A DNA stretch of 64,000 nucleotides from Accumulibacter sp. (GTDB lineage: Bacteria; Pseudomonadota; Gammaproteobacteria; Burkholderiales; Rhodocyclaceae), in contig NZ_JAZKUG010000001.1 of NCBI RefSeq assembly GCF_036625195.1, forward strand, positions 3,720,001-3,784,000. The letters are read 5' to 3'. Shown here piece by piece: positions 49,305-57,712 of this stretch. Position numbers and translations under genes: made by a program. The stretch's first letter is position 1; each line of letters opens with the position of its first letter. The notes under the pieces are model-generated. The model was not told the DNA's origin, ran no database searches, and saw only the letters and a list, made by a program, of their open reading frames with translations.

Positions 49305-50183
49305 ATGAGAATCGGATTCATCGGCCTCGGCATCATGGGGCGCCCGATGGCGCTCAACCTGCTGCGCGGCGGGCACCAGCTCACCGTCTGGGCGCGCCGG
49401 CCAGACTCGATGCAGCCACTCCTCGACGCCGGCGCCAGCGGCGCCGCCAATCCGGCGGCGTTGGCCGCGGAAGCCGAGCTGGTGATCTCGATGGTGGCTG
49501 ATGCGCCCGATGTCGAGCAGGTGATGCTGGGCGAGAACGGCGTCGCCAGCCGCGGCCGGAGCGGACTGGTGGCTGTCGACATGAGCACCATCCGGCCGTC
49601 GGCAGCCCGCGCCATCGCCGGCAGGCTGCTGGCAGGCGGCATCGATTTCCTCGATGCGCCGGTTTCCGGCGGTGAGGTCGGCGCGGTTGCCGGCACGCTG
49701 TCGATCATGGTCGGCGGGAGCACCGCTGCCTTCGACATCGCGCAGCCCGCCTTCGCATGCATCGGGCGCAACATCGTCCATGTGGGCGATTCGGGCGCCG
49801 GCCAGGTGGCGAAGGCGGCCAACCAGATCGTCACCGGCGTCGGCGTCCTCACCGTCGCCGAGGCGCTGAATTTCGCCGCGCGGAGTGGCGTCGACCCGGC
49901 TCGCGTGCGCGAGGCGCTGCTCGGTGGCTTCGCCTACTCGAGAATCCTCGAGAACCACGGTCAGCGAATGCTCGACCGGAACTTCAAGCCTGGCTTCAAG
50001 TCGTGGATGCACCAGAAGGACATGAACATCGTCATGCAGAGCGCGCACGAACTGGGCCTGTGTCTGCCGGTAGCGGCGGCGACTGCGCAGATGTTCAACG
50101 CCATGGTCGGCTCGGGGCTGGGCGAGGAGGATTCGATCGCCATTCTCAAGCTCCTCGAGCGTTTGTCCGGGGGCGAGGGGTGA
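49305..50183 (+). CDS. 3-hydroxyisobutyrate/tartronate semialdehyde-type dehydrogenase, copy 1
   Basis: A 292-residue NAD(P)-dependent beta-hydroxyacid dehydrogenase. The Rossmann motif is MRIGFIGLGIMGRPMALNLL. The substrate loop DAPVSGGEVGA and the catalytic-Lys helix GAGQVAKAANQI are intact. The C-terminal MHQKDMNIVMQSAHELGL fits GlxR/GarR-type 2-hydroxy-3-oxopropionate reductases. AAGGGG lies 9 nt before the ATG. The next gene is a paralogue whose ATG overlaps this stop, so the pair is translationally coupled. Confidence 0.92.
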   Translation: MRIGFIGLGIMGRPMALNLLRGGHQLTVWARRPDSMQPLLDAGASGAANPAALAAEAELVISMVADAPDVEQVMLGENGVASRGRSGLVAVDMSTIRPSAARAIAGRLLAGGIDFLDAPVSGGEVGAVAGTLSIMVGGSTAAFDIAQPAFACIGRNIVHVGDSGAGQVAKAANQIVTGVGVLTVAEALNFAARSGVDPARVREALLGGFAYSRILENHGQRMLDRNFKPGFKSWMHQKDMNIVMQSAHELGLCLPVAAATAQMFNAMVGSGLGEEDSIAILKLLERLSGGEG

Positions 50184-51067
50184 TGCGGCTTGGCTTCATC
50201 GGCTGCGGCGTGATGGGGCGGCCGATGGCGCTGAACCTGTTGCGCGGTGGCCACCGGCTGGCGGTCTGGGCGCGGCGGCCGGAGGCCGCGCAGCCGTTGC
50301 TTGCGGCCGGCGCGGTGGCTTGCGCCAGTCCGGCGGCGGTGGCGTCTGCGGCCGAGGTGGTGTTCACCGTCGTCACCGCCGACGCCGACGTCGAGCAGCT
50401 TGTCTTCGCTTCCGGTGGCTTGGCAGAAGGATTCGCCGCCGGCTCGATCCTGGTCGACATGAGCACCATCGCGCCGCAGGCGGCGCGCTCGATCGCCCGG
50501 CGGCTGGTGAGGCTGGGGATCGCCATGCTCGACGCGCCGGTCTCCGGTGGCGGGCAGGGCGCCATCGATGCCAGCCTGTCGATCATGGTCGGCGGCCAGG
50601 CGGCGGTACTGGAACGTGTGCGGCCGCTTTTCGAACTGCTCGGCAGCGCGATCGTGCACGTCGGCGACCATGGCGCCGGGCAAGTGGCGAAAGCGTGCAA
50701 CCAGATGCTGATGGTGGCGACGATCCAGGCGGTTGCCGAGGCCTTGCATTTGAGCCGCGCCGCCGGTGTCGATCCGGCAAGGGCCCACGCCGCTCTGGCA
50801 GGCGGTTCGGCCGCCAGTCGCGTGTTGCAGGCGATGGGCGGCCGGATGGTGGCGCGCGATTTCGCTGCCGGTGTCGAGGCGCGCCTGCATCACAAGGACT
50901 ACGCGGTGTTGATCGCCGAAGCGCACCGGCTGGGACTTCCGCTGCCGGTTTCGACTCAGGTCTGCCAGCAACTCAACGCGCTGATGGCGTTGGGCTGGGG
51001 ACGTTGCGACACGGCTTCGCTGCTGCGCGTCCTTGAAGCGGGGCAGTTGGCGACCGGCAGCCAGTGA
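50183..51067 (+). CDS. 3-hydroxyisobutyrate/tartronate semialdehyde-type dehydrogenase, copy 2
   Basis: A 294-residue paralogue of the preceding gene, starting at a TGATG overlap. It repeats the same motifs: MRLGFIGCGVMGRPMALNLL, DAPVSGGGQGAID, GAGQVAKACNQM with the catalytic Lys, and HHKDYAVLIAEAHRLGLPLP. Similarity runs along the whole length, but the C-terminal substrate-facing residues differ, so the two may act on different hydroxy acids. A tandem duplication followed by divergence is the simplest explanation. Confidence 0.92.
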   Translation: MRLGFIGCGVMGRPMALNLLRGGHRLAVWARRPEAAQPLLAAGAVACASPAAVASAAEVVFTVVTADADVEQLVFASGGLAEGFAAGSILVDMSTIAPQAARSIARRLVRLGIAMLDAPVSGGGQGAIDASLSIMVGGQAAVLERVRPLFELLGSAIVHVGDHGAGQVAKACNQMLMVATIQAVAEALHLSRAAGVDPARAHAALAGGSAASRVLQAMGGRMVARDFAAGVEARLHHKDYAVLIAEAHRLGLPLPVSTQVCQQLNALMALGWGRCDTASLLRVLEAGQLATGSQ

Positions 51068-51109
51068 ACGCCCGACGGCGCAGCGCCTGCGGCAGCGAGC
51101 CGCGCTACG

Positions 51110-51889
51110 CTATTTGTCGACGAACGCCCGCTCGATCACGTAGTCGCCCTGCGCACCAATGTACGGCGAAACCCGGAAGCCGCGCGCGTCGAGCAGCGCG
51201 CAACAGTCCTTGATCATCGCCGGACTGCCGCAGACCATCGCCCGGTCGCGAGCGGGATCGAGCGGCGGCAGACCGATGTCGGCGAAGAGGCGGCCGCTGT
51301 CGATCAGTTGCGTGATGCGGCCCTGATGGCCGAAGGCTTCGCGGGTGACGGCAGGGTAGTAGATCAGCTTGTCGCGCAGCAGATCACCGAAGAACTCGTG
51401 CTGCGGCAGTTCTTCGCTGATGAAGCGGTGGTAGGCCAGATCGTCGATCCAGCGCACGCCGTGGATCAGCACGATCTTCTCGAAGCGCTCGTAAGTTTCC
51501 GGATCCTGGATCAGGCTGATGAACGGCGCCAGCCCGGTGCCGGTGGCCAACAGGTAGAGGTTCTGGCCAGGACGCAGGTCGCGCAGCACCAGTGTGCCGG
51601 TCGGCTTGCGGCTGACGACGACCTCGTCACCGACCGCCAGATGCTGTAGCCGGGACGTCAGCGGCCCGTCGGGCACCTTGATGCTGAAGAACTCGAGGAA
51701 GTCGTCGTGGTTGGCGCTGGCGATGCTGTAGGCGCGGGTCAGCGGTCGCCCTTCCTGGGGCAAGCCAAGCATGACGAACTGGCCGTTGATGAAGCGCAGG
51801 GCCGGGTCGCGCGTGGTGCGGAAGCTGAACAGGCGATCCGTCCAGTGGCGGACTGAAAGGACGCGTTGTGCGGAGTAGGTGCTCATCAT
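51110..51889 (-). CDS. fpr: ferredoxin--NADP reductase
   Basis: A 259-residue Fpr-type flavoenzyme exchanging electrons between NADPH and ferredoxin or flavodoxin. FAD binding is by RAYSIASANHDDFLEFFSIK; the NADP site is LLATGTGLAPFISLI and MVCGSPAMIKD. The C-terminus ends EGAQ-like GAQGDYVIERAFVDK, as in bacterial Fpr proteins. ATG codons at 51889 and 51886 are both possible. It is divergent from a LysR gene, the arrangement of fpr-finR in pseudomonads, where the regulator activates fpr under oxidative stress. Confidence 0.95.
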   Translation of the reverse strand: MMSTYSAQRVLSVRHWTDRLFSFRTTRDPALRFINGQFVMLGLPQEGRPLTRAYSIASANHDDFLEFFSIKVPDGPLTSRLQHLAVGDEVVVSRKPTGTLVLRDLRPGQNLYLLATGTGLAPFISLIQDPETYERFEKIVLIHGVRWIDDLAYHRFISEELPQHEFFGDLLRDKLIYYPAVTREAFGHQGRITQLIDSGRLFADIGLPPLDPARDRAMVCGSPAMIKDCCALLDARGFRVSPYIGAQGDYVIERAFVDK

Positions 51890-51984
51890 GTTTCCGATCG
51901 TATGTTCCTGACGACGCCATCGTGCTCCGTCGTGATATATTTGTAAAACAGATTCTTTATATAAGTCTTATCGCTTAGATAGAT
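51890..51984. promoter_or_regulatory. AT-rich divergent promoter region of fpr and the LysR gene
   Basis: 95 bp with an AT-rich stretch at 51937-51985, unusual in this GC-rich window. TAAG (51962-51965) and CTTA (51974-51977) form a short inverted repeat next to the LysR start and could be part of a LysR site. Exact promoters are not clear. Confidence 0.45.
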
Positions 51985-52917
51985 ATGAGATTCACCTTGC
52001 GACAGATGGCGGTCTTCGTTGCGGTGGCCCGACACGAGAACGTATCGCGCGCGGCCAGCGAGGTGTCCCTGTCGCAGTCGGCGACAAGCACTTCACTCGC
52101 CGAGCTCGAGCGTCTCTATGACACGCAGCTTTTCGACCGGTTCGGCAGGAACCTGCGGCTCAACGAGCGCGGACAGGCGCTGTTGCCGCAGGCAGTCGAG
52201 TTGCTCGAGCGGGCGGCGGCGATCGACAACGTCCTCGAAGGCCGGGCCGGCTACGGGAGGCTGCGCATCGGTGCGACGCTGACCATCGGCAACTACCTCG
52301 CGACGCTCATCGTCGCCGAGTTTCTTCGGCGACACCCGGAAAGCGGCGTGCAGTTGAGGGTGCATAACACGGCAACGATCATCGAGCAACTGGCGCAACA
52401 CGAACTCGATCTCGGCCTGGTCGAGGGGAGTTGCCGCCATCCCGACCTGGTTGTCGAGCCATGGGTGGCCGACGAGCTGGTCGTTTTCTGTTCGCCGACT
52501 CACCCCTTGGCGGGGAAGGGCAGCGCGACGATCGCGGAGTTGATCGAGCAGCCGTGGATCGTGCGCGAGACCGGGTCAGGTACGCGAGAAACCCTCGACC
52601 GGGCCCTGCGCGATGATTGCTCGCGGCTGCGGATCCGCCTCGAACTGGAGCACACGGAGGCAATCAAGCGGGCCGTCGAGTTCGGCCTCGGCATCGGCTG
52701 CATTTCGCGCCTGGCATTGCGCGAAGCGTTCCGCCGACGCAGCCTGCTGCCGATCGCGACACCGGAACTCGATCTCCGACGCCATTTCCACTTGCTGCAG
52801 CAGCGGCGCAAATTCCAGACTGCGGGCATGCGTGAGTTCGTCGGCCTCTGCCGCTCGCTGACCGTCGGCGTCGAGCGCAGCGACCTGATCAGATGGTCGC
52901 TGGTCGGCGAGGGGTGA
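51985..52917 (+). CDS. LysR-family transcriptional regulator (FinR-like)
   Basis: A 310-residue LysR regulator. The winged HTH is at residues 1-60 (LRQMAVFVAVARHENVSRAA, SQSATSTSLAELERL). The effector-binding domain follows (LRIGATLTIGNYLATLIVAE, VVEPWVADELVVFCSPTHPL, ETGSGTRETLDRAL, FGLGIGCISRLAL). By its divergent position to fpr it is probably the FinR-type activator of that gene. IS copy 2 lies 127 bp downstream and does not disrupt it. Confidence 0.92.
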   Translation: MRFTLRQMAVFVAVARHENVSRAASEVSLSQSATSTSLAELERLYDTQLFDRFGRNLRLNERGQALLPQAVELLERAAAIDNVLEGRAGYGRLRIGATLTIGNYLATLIVAEFLRRHPESGVQLRVHNTATIIEQLAQHELDLGLVEGSCRHPDLVVEPWVADELVVFCSPTHPLAGKGSATIAELIEQPWIVRETGSGTRETLDRALRDDCSRLRIRLELEHTEAIKRAVEFGLGIGCISRLALREAFRRRSLLPIATPELDLRRHFHLLQQRRKFQTAGMREFVGLCRSLTVGVERSDLIRWSLVGEG

Positions 52918-53035
52918 GCAGGGGAAGCCGCCTGCGTCTCGTCAGCCGCGTGGCCGCCGGGGTTGCGTCGTGTCGCCGGCGACATGAGGTCGGGGATCGA
53001 TGGAACCGGCACCGGGCACCTGATGCCCGCTCTCC

Positions 53036-53044
53036 CGAGGTGGG
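53036..53044. repeat. left 9-bp target-site duplication of IS copy 2
   Basis: CGAGGTGGG, repeated at 54550-54558. Confidence 0.9.
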
Positions 53045-53067
53045 GGGTGCAATCGGAAGTGCGACTG
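53045..53067 (-). repeat. terminal inverted repeat of IS copy 2 (transposase 3' side)
   Basis: 23 bp, perfect inverse of 54527-54549. Confidence 0.92.
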
Positions 53068-53071
53068 TGGA

Positions 53072-54145
53072 TCAGGCGGCCTGTTGACGTCTGGACTGCC
53101 AATAGCGGTCCCACTCCTGGTTGGCACGGCAGACACGCAGCGCCAGCATGTGCTTGGCGTTTTTCAGTTTCCACCAAGCGCCGGCCCGCTTGAGACGGTC
53201 CTGGATGACGTAACGGTGTGCGCTTTCGATTTCGCCGGACCCTATTGGCAGCCCGGCCACGAGCGCGTCTTGATAGTTGAACTGCCCCGGGCGATTGGTG
53301 AGATAGCGATGCGCCGCGCGCACCGGGGCGTTGGCATCGGGAACGGTGTCGTCCTCGACGAATCGCTGCAGTTCCTCGACGACGTCCTGGAGGCGGTTCT
53401 GTTTCAGCCGATCCTTCTGCGTTTCCAGCCAAGCCCTCGCCGCCGTGCCGGCGATCGTGTCCCCTGCGGCCGTCAGGTAGTCACAGACATGGTAGAAATC
53501 GACGAGAAAGTGGCCTTGCAGTCCGAATTGCTCACTCACCTGATCCGCAATCCATGCGGCGCCGTCGCTGACCGCATGGACCTTGGTCTTACGCCCCAGT
53601 CCGGCCTGAACCGCCGTGCGCAACAGCGTCTCTCCGACCTGGTCGGGCGGGCCCACGGTGGCGCCGAACACCGGGGTGACGGAGCCCGGCGCATGGACCA
53701 GACTCAAACGCGCTTCCCTCCAGCCCACCCGGCGGGTCTTGCGGCGGTCCACTTTCGCGCTCTGGTCGTCCGATTCGGCCGTCTCCACGACGGGAATCAT
53801 GCTCCCATCGATCTCGCCGATCAACTGCTCTACGCCGTCTCGTGCCGGGATTTTTGCCGCCGCTTTCGGGCGCTCGTCGATCGTCGCGGCATGCCGCAAG
53901 ACGATCGGCCAGCACGTACTGGCGGACACCTCGATACCGTAGTGCTCTTTCAGCTTCTGCGGAATGCGCGCCGCGGGCGCGTCCGCCCCGAAATCAACGA
54001 TCGCTCGCTGCAGCGGCTCCGAGCAGCCCCGGCAGACCACCTCCGCCGAACGCGTGAATGGCCGGATCTCCGGCCCGCGCGTCCCTTGCCGGAAGACCTG
54101 CTCCGCTACTTCGATCTGTCCGTACCGGGTCTGCCAATAGACGTT
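53072..54145 (-). CDS. IS transposase, downstream frame (ORF B), copy 2
   Basis: The catalytic part of the transposase, identical in protein sequence to the copy-1 ORF B. Motifs GEIDGSMIPV, VSDGAAWI and GSGEIESAH are intact. Translation from the upstream frame needs the same +1 shift at the A8 run. Confidence 0.9.
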   Translation of the reverse strand, partial: NVYWQTRYGQIEVAEQVFRQGTRGPEIRPFTRSAEVVCRGCSEPLQRAIVDFGADAPAARIPQKLKEHYGIEVSASTCWPIVLRHAATIDERPKAAAKIPARDGVEQLIGEIDGSMIPVVETAESDDQSAKVDRRKTRRVGWREARLSLVHAPGSVTPVFGATVGPPDQVGETLLRTAVQAGLGRKTKVHAVSDGAAWIADQVSEQFGLQGHFLVDFYHVCDYLTAAGDTIAGTAARAWLETQKDRLKQNRLQDVVEELQRFVEDDTVPDANAPVRAAHRYLTNRPGQFNYQDALVAGLPIGSGEIESAHRYVIQDRLKRAGAWWKLKNAKHMLALRVCRANQEWDRYWQSRRQQAA

Positions 54146-54428
54146 TTTTTTCCTTCCGCTGCACGCCCGGTTGTTGCGCCACCTCTTCTTCCTTCCGCTG
54201 CGCTTGCCGTCGCGCCCAGCCGTGCAACGCTTCGTTGCCCAACTGCCGCAATTCCTCCGTCACCCGCCGCTCCGCCTCCGCCGCCTTCTCAACATCGCCG
54301 GCCGCATTCTCGACCACCGCCAGCAACGACTCGATCTTGGCTTGGAGCTCGGGATGATCTCTAAACCGCTCTTCCAAACCCCGACTCGGCTTGAGTCGCC
54401 CCTCCATTTCCGACCACCTTTCTGTCAT
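53994..54428 (-). CDS. IS transposase, upstream frame (ORF A), copy 2
   Basis: A 144-residue frame starting MTERWSEMEGRLKP, identical to the copy-1 ORF A. Its useful part ends at the A8 run; the last ~50 residues are out of frame. The single base difference I noticed between copies lies 16 nt upstream of this ATG. Confidence 0.85.
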   Translation of the reverse strand: MTERWSEMEGRLKPSRGLEERFRDHPELQAKIESLLAVVENAAGDVEKAAEAERRVTEELRQLGNEALHGWARRQAQRKEEEVAQQPGVQRKEKKRLLADPVRTDRSSGAGLPARDARAGDPAIHAFGGGGLPGLLGAAAASDR

Positions 54429-54526
54429 GGGTCTCGCTCCAAGCTGAAGTAACCCATCACTATTTACCCCACCTCCGCCCAATTGTCTAGTGCCGAATGC
54501 CACCGCCAACCACCTCGCCCCGGCGT

Positions 54527-54549
54527 CAGTCGCACTTCCGATTGCACCC
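54527..54549 (-). repeat. terminal inverted repeat of IS copy 2 (transposase 5' side)
   Basis: 23 bp, perfect inverse of 53045-53067. Confidence 0.92.
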
Positions 54550-54558
54550 CGAGGTGGG
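54550..54558. repeat. right 9-bp target-site duplication of IS copy 2
   Basis: CGAGGTGGG, same as 53036-53044. Confidence 0.9.
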
Positions 54559-54588
54559 CGGCAGCTGCCGTGCGGCAGACGGTTGCGG

Positions 54589-54594
54589 TAGAAT
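54589..54594 (+). promoter_or_regulatory. weak -10 box between IS copy 2 and the CZB gene
   Basis: TAGAAT lies 42 nt before the CZB ATG and 40 nt after the IS end. No good -35 is seen at usual spacing, so the IS may have separated this gene from upstream elements. Confidence 0.3.
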
Positions 54595-54635
54595 GCGTTT
54601 CTGGTCGGCGGGGTGGGTACAGGGGGGAAGTCCGG

Positions 54636-55019
54636 ATGGACAGGGTGCGGGACATCGGAGAAGCAATAGGCGCCCACGCGCGCTGGATGTCGGAGCTCCG
54701 GCAGGCTGTCCTCGACGCCACGGCTGGCGTGGATGTGGATGCGATCCGGGCCGATGACCGCTGTGAATTCGGACAGTGGCTGTACGGCCCGCGTCTGTCA
54801 GCCGAGGACCGTGCGGCCGAGGACTTCGAGGAAGTGCGTCGTCTGCACGCGGAATTCCATCAGCTGGCGGCGGAGGTCGTCCAGCGTGCCATGGACGGAC
54901 AGACTGTCGAGGCTTATGCGCTGCTTTATGGCGAGTACGTGACTCTGTCGGGGCGGCTTGCGCTTGCCATGCGGGCGTGGCAAGCGCGTCTGTTGCAGGG
55001 GATTGCCGGGGACGCCTAG
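54636..55019 (+). CDS. free-standing CZB (chemoreceptor zinc-binding) domain protein
   Basis: A 127-residue protein made of one CZB domain, a four-helix zinc-binding module usually found at the C-terminus of chemoreceptors and diguanylate cyclases. The zinc-ligand pattern is visible: AIGAHARWMSELRQAV, then CEFGQWLYG with the conserved Cys and Trp, and RLHAEFHQLAAEVV. GGGGGGAAG precedes the ATG. There is no receptor or cyclase domain, so it must act by partner binding or as a zinc sensor. It starts 86 nt from IS copy 2. Confidence 0.87.
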   Translation: MDRVRDIGEAIGAHARWMSELRQAVLDATAGVDVDAIRADDRCEFGQWLYGPRLSAEDRAAEDFEEVRRLHAEFHQLAAEVVQRAMDGQTVEAYALLYGEYVTLSGRLALAMRAWQARLLQGIAGDA

Positions 55020-55127
55020 CGCACCGTGCAGCTGCTCGCCCAACGACCGGGCGTGGACGGGAGGCGAAGGGAAACCACTGGCGGCAGCGCGAAAGCCAAC
55101 CCCGACCCGTTGCGGAGAGCGGGCTGG

Positions 55128-55598
55128 TCAATCGGCAGCGGCGGCCGGCACGGCGACTGCGAGTTCATCGAGCCGGCGCAGGCGACGGCTCAGTTCCCGG
55201 GCCAGGTTCATGACGATCAGGGTGAAGGTCGGCAAGTCCGACTCGTGGATCTGGAAGAGGCTGCCGTTGTCAAGCGCCAGGAGCCGAACGGGCTCGAGCG
55301 CGCGGATGCTGGCCGAGCGGTACTCCATGTCGATCAACTCCATTTCGCCGAAAACGTCGCCGACGCGGAGGAGCGCAATGCGCTTGCCGAGCGGATCGAC
55401 CGCTGCCGGGCACGACTTGAGCACCTCGACCTCCCCGTTGCAGATGACGAAGAGCGAGTCACCCTCCTGGCCCTCGTGCACGATCACTTCACCGGCTGTG
55501 AACTCCTGCGGCCGCATCAGCTGCATGATTGCCCGCATTGCCGCATCGCCGACGCCGCCGAACAGCGGTTGCTCTTGCAGAAACCGGACCGTTTCCAT
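55128..55598 (-). CDS. cyclic nucleotide-binding domain protein
   Basis: A 156-residue protein consisting of a CRP-like cyclic nucleotide-binding fold (FLQEQPLFGGVGDAAMRAIM, GEVIVHEGQEGDSLFVICNG, VGDVFGEMELIDMEYRSASI) with a C-terminal helix and no DNA-binding domain. The phosphate-binding cassette has FGEMELID followed by RSAS, consistent with nucleotide binding. I prefer the start at 55598, which has GGAGAGG 3 nt upstream; an ATG at 55610 is in frame. It lies opposite the CZB gene, tail to tail. Confidence 0.87.
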   Translation of the reverse strand: METVRFLQEQPLFGGVGDAAMRAIMQLMRPQEFTAGEVIVHEGQEGDSLFVICNGEVEVLKSCPAAVDPLGKRIALLRVGDVFGEMELIDMEYRSASIRALEPVRLLALDNGSLFQIHESDLPTFTLIVMNLARELSRRLRRLDELAVAVPAAAAD

Positions 55599-55757
55599 TG
55601 CCCTCTCCATCTCCGCTGCTCGGAGACGTATTTTGCAGCGACCACTCGCGGAACGGAAGGGCTGCGCCGCAGCTCATTGCGTAGGGTTGCGGTCCATCGG
55701 CCTCTGCAGGTTCGACTCGTTCCGGCAGCGGTATTCGGCGAGGTCGGTCGCCGAACG

Positions 55758-57011
55758 TCAGTGGCCGGCCCGCCCCTCTGCCGCGAGGCCGCTGACCAGC
55801 GTCAACAGGCGAGGCAGGCTGCGGGTAACGAGGTCGAAGTGGTCGACGATGTCGCGCCGCGCCTGTGCGCGCAGAGGCTGCGTCGCCAGCGGGTCGGCGA
55901 GGACGGAGATGATCGTTGCCGCCAGCGCGGCCGGCGAGAAGAAATCGACCAGCAGCCCATTGTGCCCCGGTCGCAGCACTTCGCGGACGGGGGCAGTGTC
56001 GGAGGCGACCAGCGCGCAGCCGCAGGACATCGCTTCGAGCAGTGACCACGAGAGAACGAAAGGGTAGGTGAGATACACGTGCGCTGTCGACAAACGCAGA
56101 ACGTCGATGAAACGCGGGTATGGAATCTTGCCGAGGAAGTGCACGCGGCCGAGATCGATTGCGCTGCCCAGTTCGCGCAGGTAATGCTCCCGGTAGGTGC
56201 CGCCACCGGGTAACGGGCGGCCGTAACTGACCTCGTCACCACCCACGATCAGCACCTGCACGCGAGGCCGCGCAGCAAGAACCTCAGGCAGTGCCCGCAT
56301 GAAAGTGTGAAAGCCTCGATAGGGCTCAAGATTGCGGGCGACGTAGGTCAACACCTCGTCCCCCGAGCGAAGGGTACCCCTGCCGTCAGGAAGGACGAAA
56401 CCGGCAACCTCTCCCGGGGAGACGAGATCGCTGCGTATACCGTCGTGAATCACCTGGATGCGCTGCCGATACACGTCCGGGTATTGCTCCCGCTGCCAGT
56501 GCGTCGGGCTGACGCCCGCATCGCCAGCGTCGAGGCTGATCAGTTGCGTCGTGTTGCGGGCACGAACGCGACAGCGGTCGTCGAAGGAACTCGGAAACTC
56601 GGGGTCAAAGCCGACGTCGGAGCCGCTGCCGCGATAGAAGAACTCGAGATAGAGCAGCAGCGGTGCGGCGGGGAAGACATCCTTCAGGAACAGGGCTTCC
56701 CCCCACGCCGGATGGGCACAGATGACGTCCGGAACGAAGCCGTGACGACGCAGTTCGAGTGCCAGGCGCGCCACCGATTGACCGCGGCGGACCGCAGCCT
56801 CGCTGCTGCGTAGGTAGTGGTGTGTCTGCTGCGAGGCACCCTGGGGCTGTGGGTAAGCGACCAGACGCACGCGCGGATGAAAGCCCTGCAGGCGCCTGAG
56901 GCTCGCCTCCTCGCCGATGGCGACGACCTCATTCGCCGGTGATTCGGCGAGGGCAGGCGCCAAGTGGCGGTACTGGCCGGGGAAGTTCTGGTGTACGAAG
57001 AGAATGCGCAT
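55758..57011 (-). CDS. glycosyltransferase family 4 protein
   Basis: A 417-residue GT-B glycosyltransferase. The N-terminal part starts MRILFVHQNFPGQYRHLAPA, a common opening of this subgroup. FYRGSGSDVGFDPEF and SPTHWQREQYP follow. The donor-binding C-terminal domain has VTYVARNLEPYRGFHTFMRA-like sequence, GGDEVSYG, VHFLGKIPYPRFIDVLRLS and SWSLLEAMSCGCALVASDTAPVRE, with the EX7E-type motif. It is a single gene here, divergent from tadA; the sugar and acceptor are unknown. Confidence 0.92.
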   Translation of the reverse strand: MRILFVHQNFPGQYRHLAPALAESPANEVVAIGEEASLRRLQGFHPRVRLVAYPQPQGASQQTHHYLRSSEAAVRRGQSVARLALELRRHGFVPDVICAHPAWGEALFLKDVFPAAPLLLYLEFFYRGSGSDVGFDPEFPSSFDDRCRVRARNTTQLISLDAGDAGVSPTHWQREQYPDVYRQRIQVIHDGIRSDLVSPGEVAGFVLPDGRGTLRSGDEVLTYVARNLEPYRGFHTFMRALPEVLAARPRVQVLIVGGDEVSYGRPLPGGGTYREHYLRELGSAIDLGRVHFLGKIPYPRFIDVLRLSTAHVYLTYPFVLSWSLLEAMSCGCALVASDTAPVREVLRPGHNGLLVDFFSPAALAATIISVLADPLATQPLRAQARRDIVDHFDLVTRSLPRLLTLVSGLAAEGRAGH

Positions 57012-57211
57012 GGCGGGTCATCGGGAAGAGTGGAAGCAGAGAGCGAGCGACCAGAATCTTAGCCGATTGAGGACGCGGGAAGCTGTTCAGCCAAGACCAG
57101 AGCCCTGCCCGGAGGAACCGGACGCCGCTCTGGGAAACTGCACCGACGAACGCTGTCCGGGTGCAGCTGGCAACGGCAGCCGGCAACCTGGTTGCAGTAC
57201 AATCGCGGCCG

Positions 57212-57712
57212 ATGGACGACGAATTCTTCATGCGCGAGGCGATGTCGCTGGCGCTTGCCGCAGAATGTCTCGGCGAGGTGCCGGTCGGCGCGATCGTCGT
57301 GCAGGCGGGGGTCATCGTCGGCCGTGGCTTCAACTCGCCGATCGGCGACCACGACCCGACGGCGCATGCGGAGATCGCGGCCTTGCGTGACGCGGCACGC
57401 AAGCTGCGCAACTATCGGTTGCCCGGGTGCGAGCTGTTCGTCACGCTCGAGCCCTGTGCGATGTGTGCGGGGGCCGTCCTGCAGGCACGCCTGGCGCGCC
57501 TGGTCTACGGCGCGCGCGACCCGAAGACCGGGGTCCACGGCAGCGTCGTCGACCTGTTCGCTGTCGAGCGGCTGAATCACCACACGGAGGTGGTCGGAGG
57601 CGTGCTGGCGGCCGAGTGCGGGCAACTGCTCTCGGCTTTCTTTGCCGAACGGCGTGGCGGCAGCGCAGGCAAAGGGGAGGGCGGACGTGCACATCGAGAT
57701 CTCGATCGCTAG
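57212..57712 (+). CDS. tadA: tRNA-specific adenosine deaminase TadA
   Basis: A 166-residue zinc deaminase that converts A34 of tRNA-Arg to inosine. Catalytic HAE is in DPTAHAEIAALRDAARKL and the zinc cysteines in LEPCAMCAGAV. VYGARDPKTGVHGSVVDLF is the tRNA-binding region. The frame opens upstream at 57161, but MDDEFFMREAM matches the family start. TACAAT occurs 9 nt before the ATG; if it is a -10 box, the message would be almost leaderless. It overlaps the next gene by 26 nt. Confidence 0.95.
   Translation: MDDEFFMREAMSLALAAECLGEVPVGAIVVQAGVIVGRGFNSPIGDHDPTAHAEIAALRDAARKLRNYRLPGCELFVTLEPCAMCAGAVLQARLARLVYGARDPKTGVHGSVVDLFAVERLNHHTEVVGGVLAAECGQLLSAFFAERRGGSAGKGEGGRAHRDLDR

Larger units (their letters stand above)
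53045..54549 (-). mobile_element. ISKra4-family-like insertion sequence, copy 2 (inverted)
   Basis: A 1505-bp element equal in length and structure to that at 40827-42331 but on the opposite strand. The 23-bp terminal inverted repeats are at 53045-53067 and 54527-54549, with its own 9-bp target duplication CGAGGTGGG. The A8 run (T8 here, near 54144-54151) is kept. It inserted between the LysR gene and the CZB-protein gene without breaking a recognisable coding sequence. Confidence 0.92.

Noticed and set aside
52893..53087. Short plus-strand frame between the LysR gene and IS copy 2
   Set aside because: Arg/Gly-rich, crosses the IS border and ends in the inverted repeat; an artefact of the insertion.
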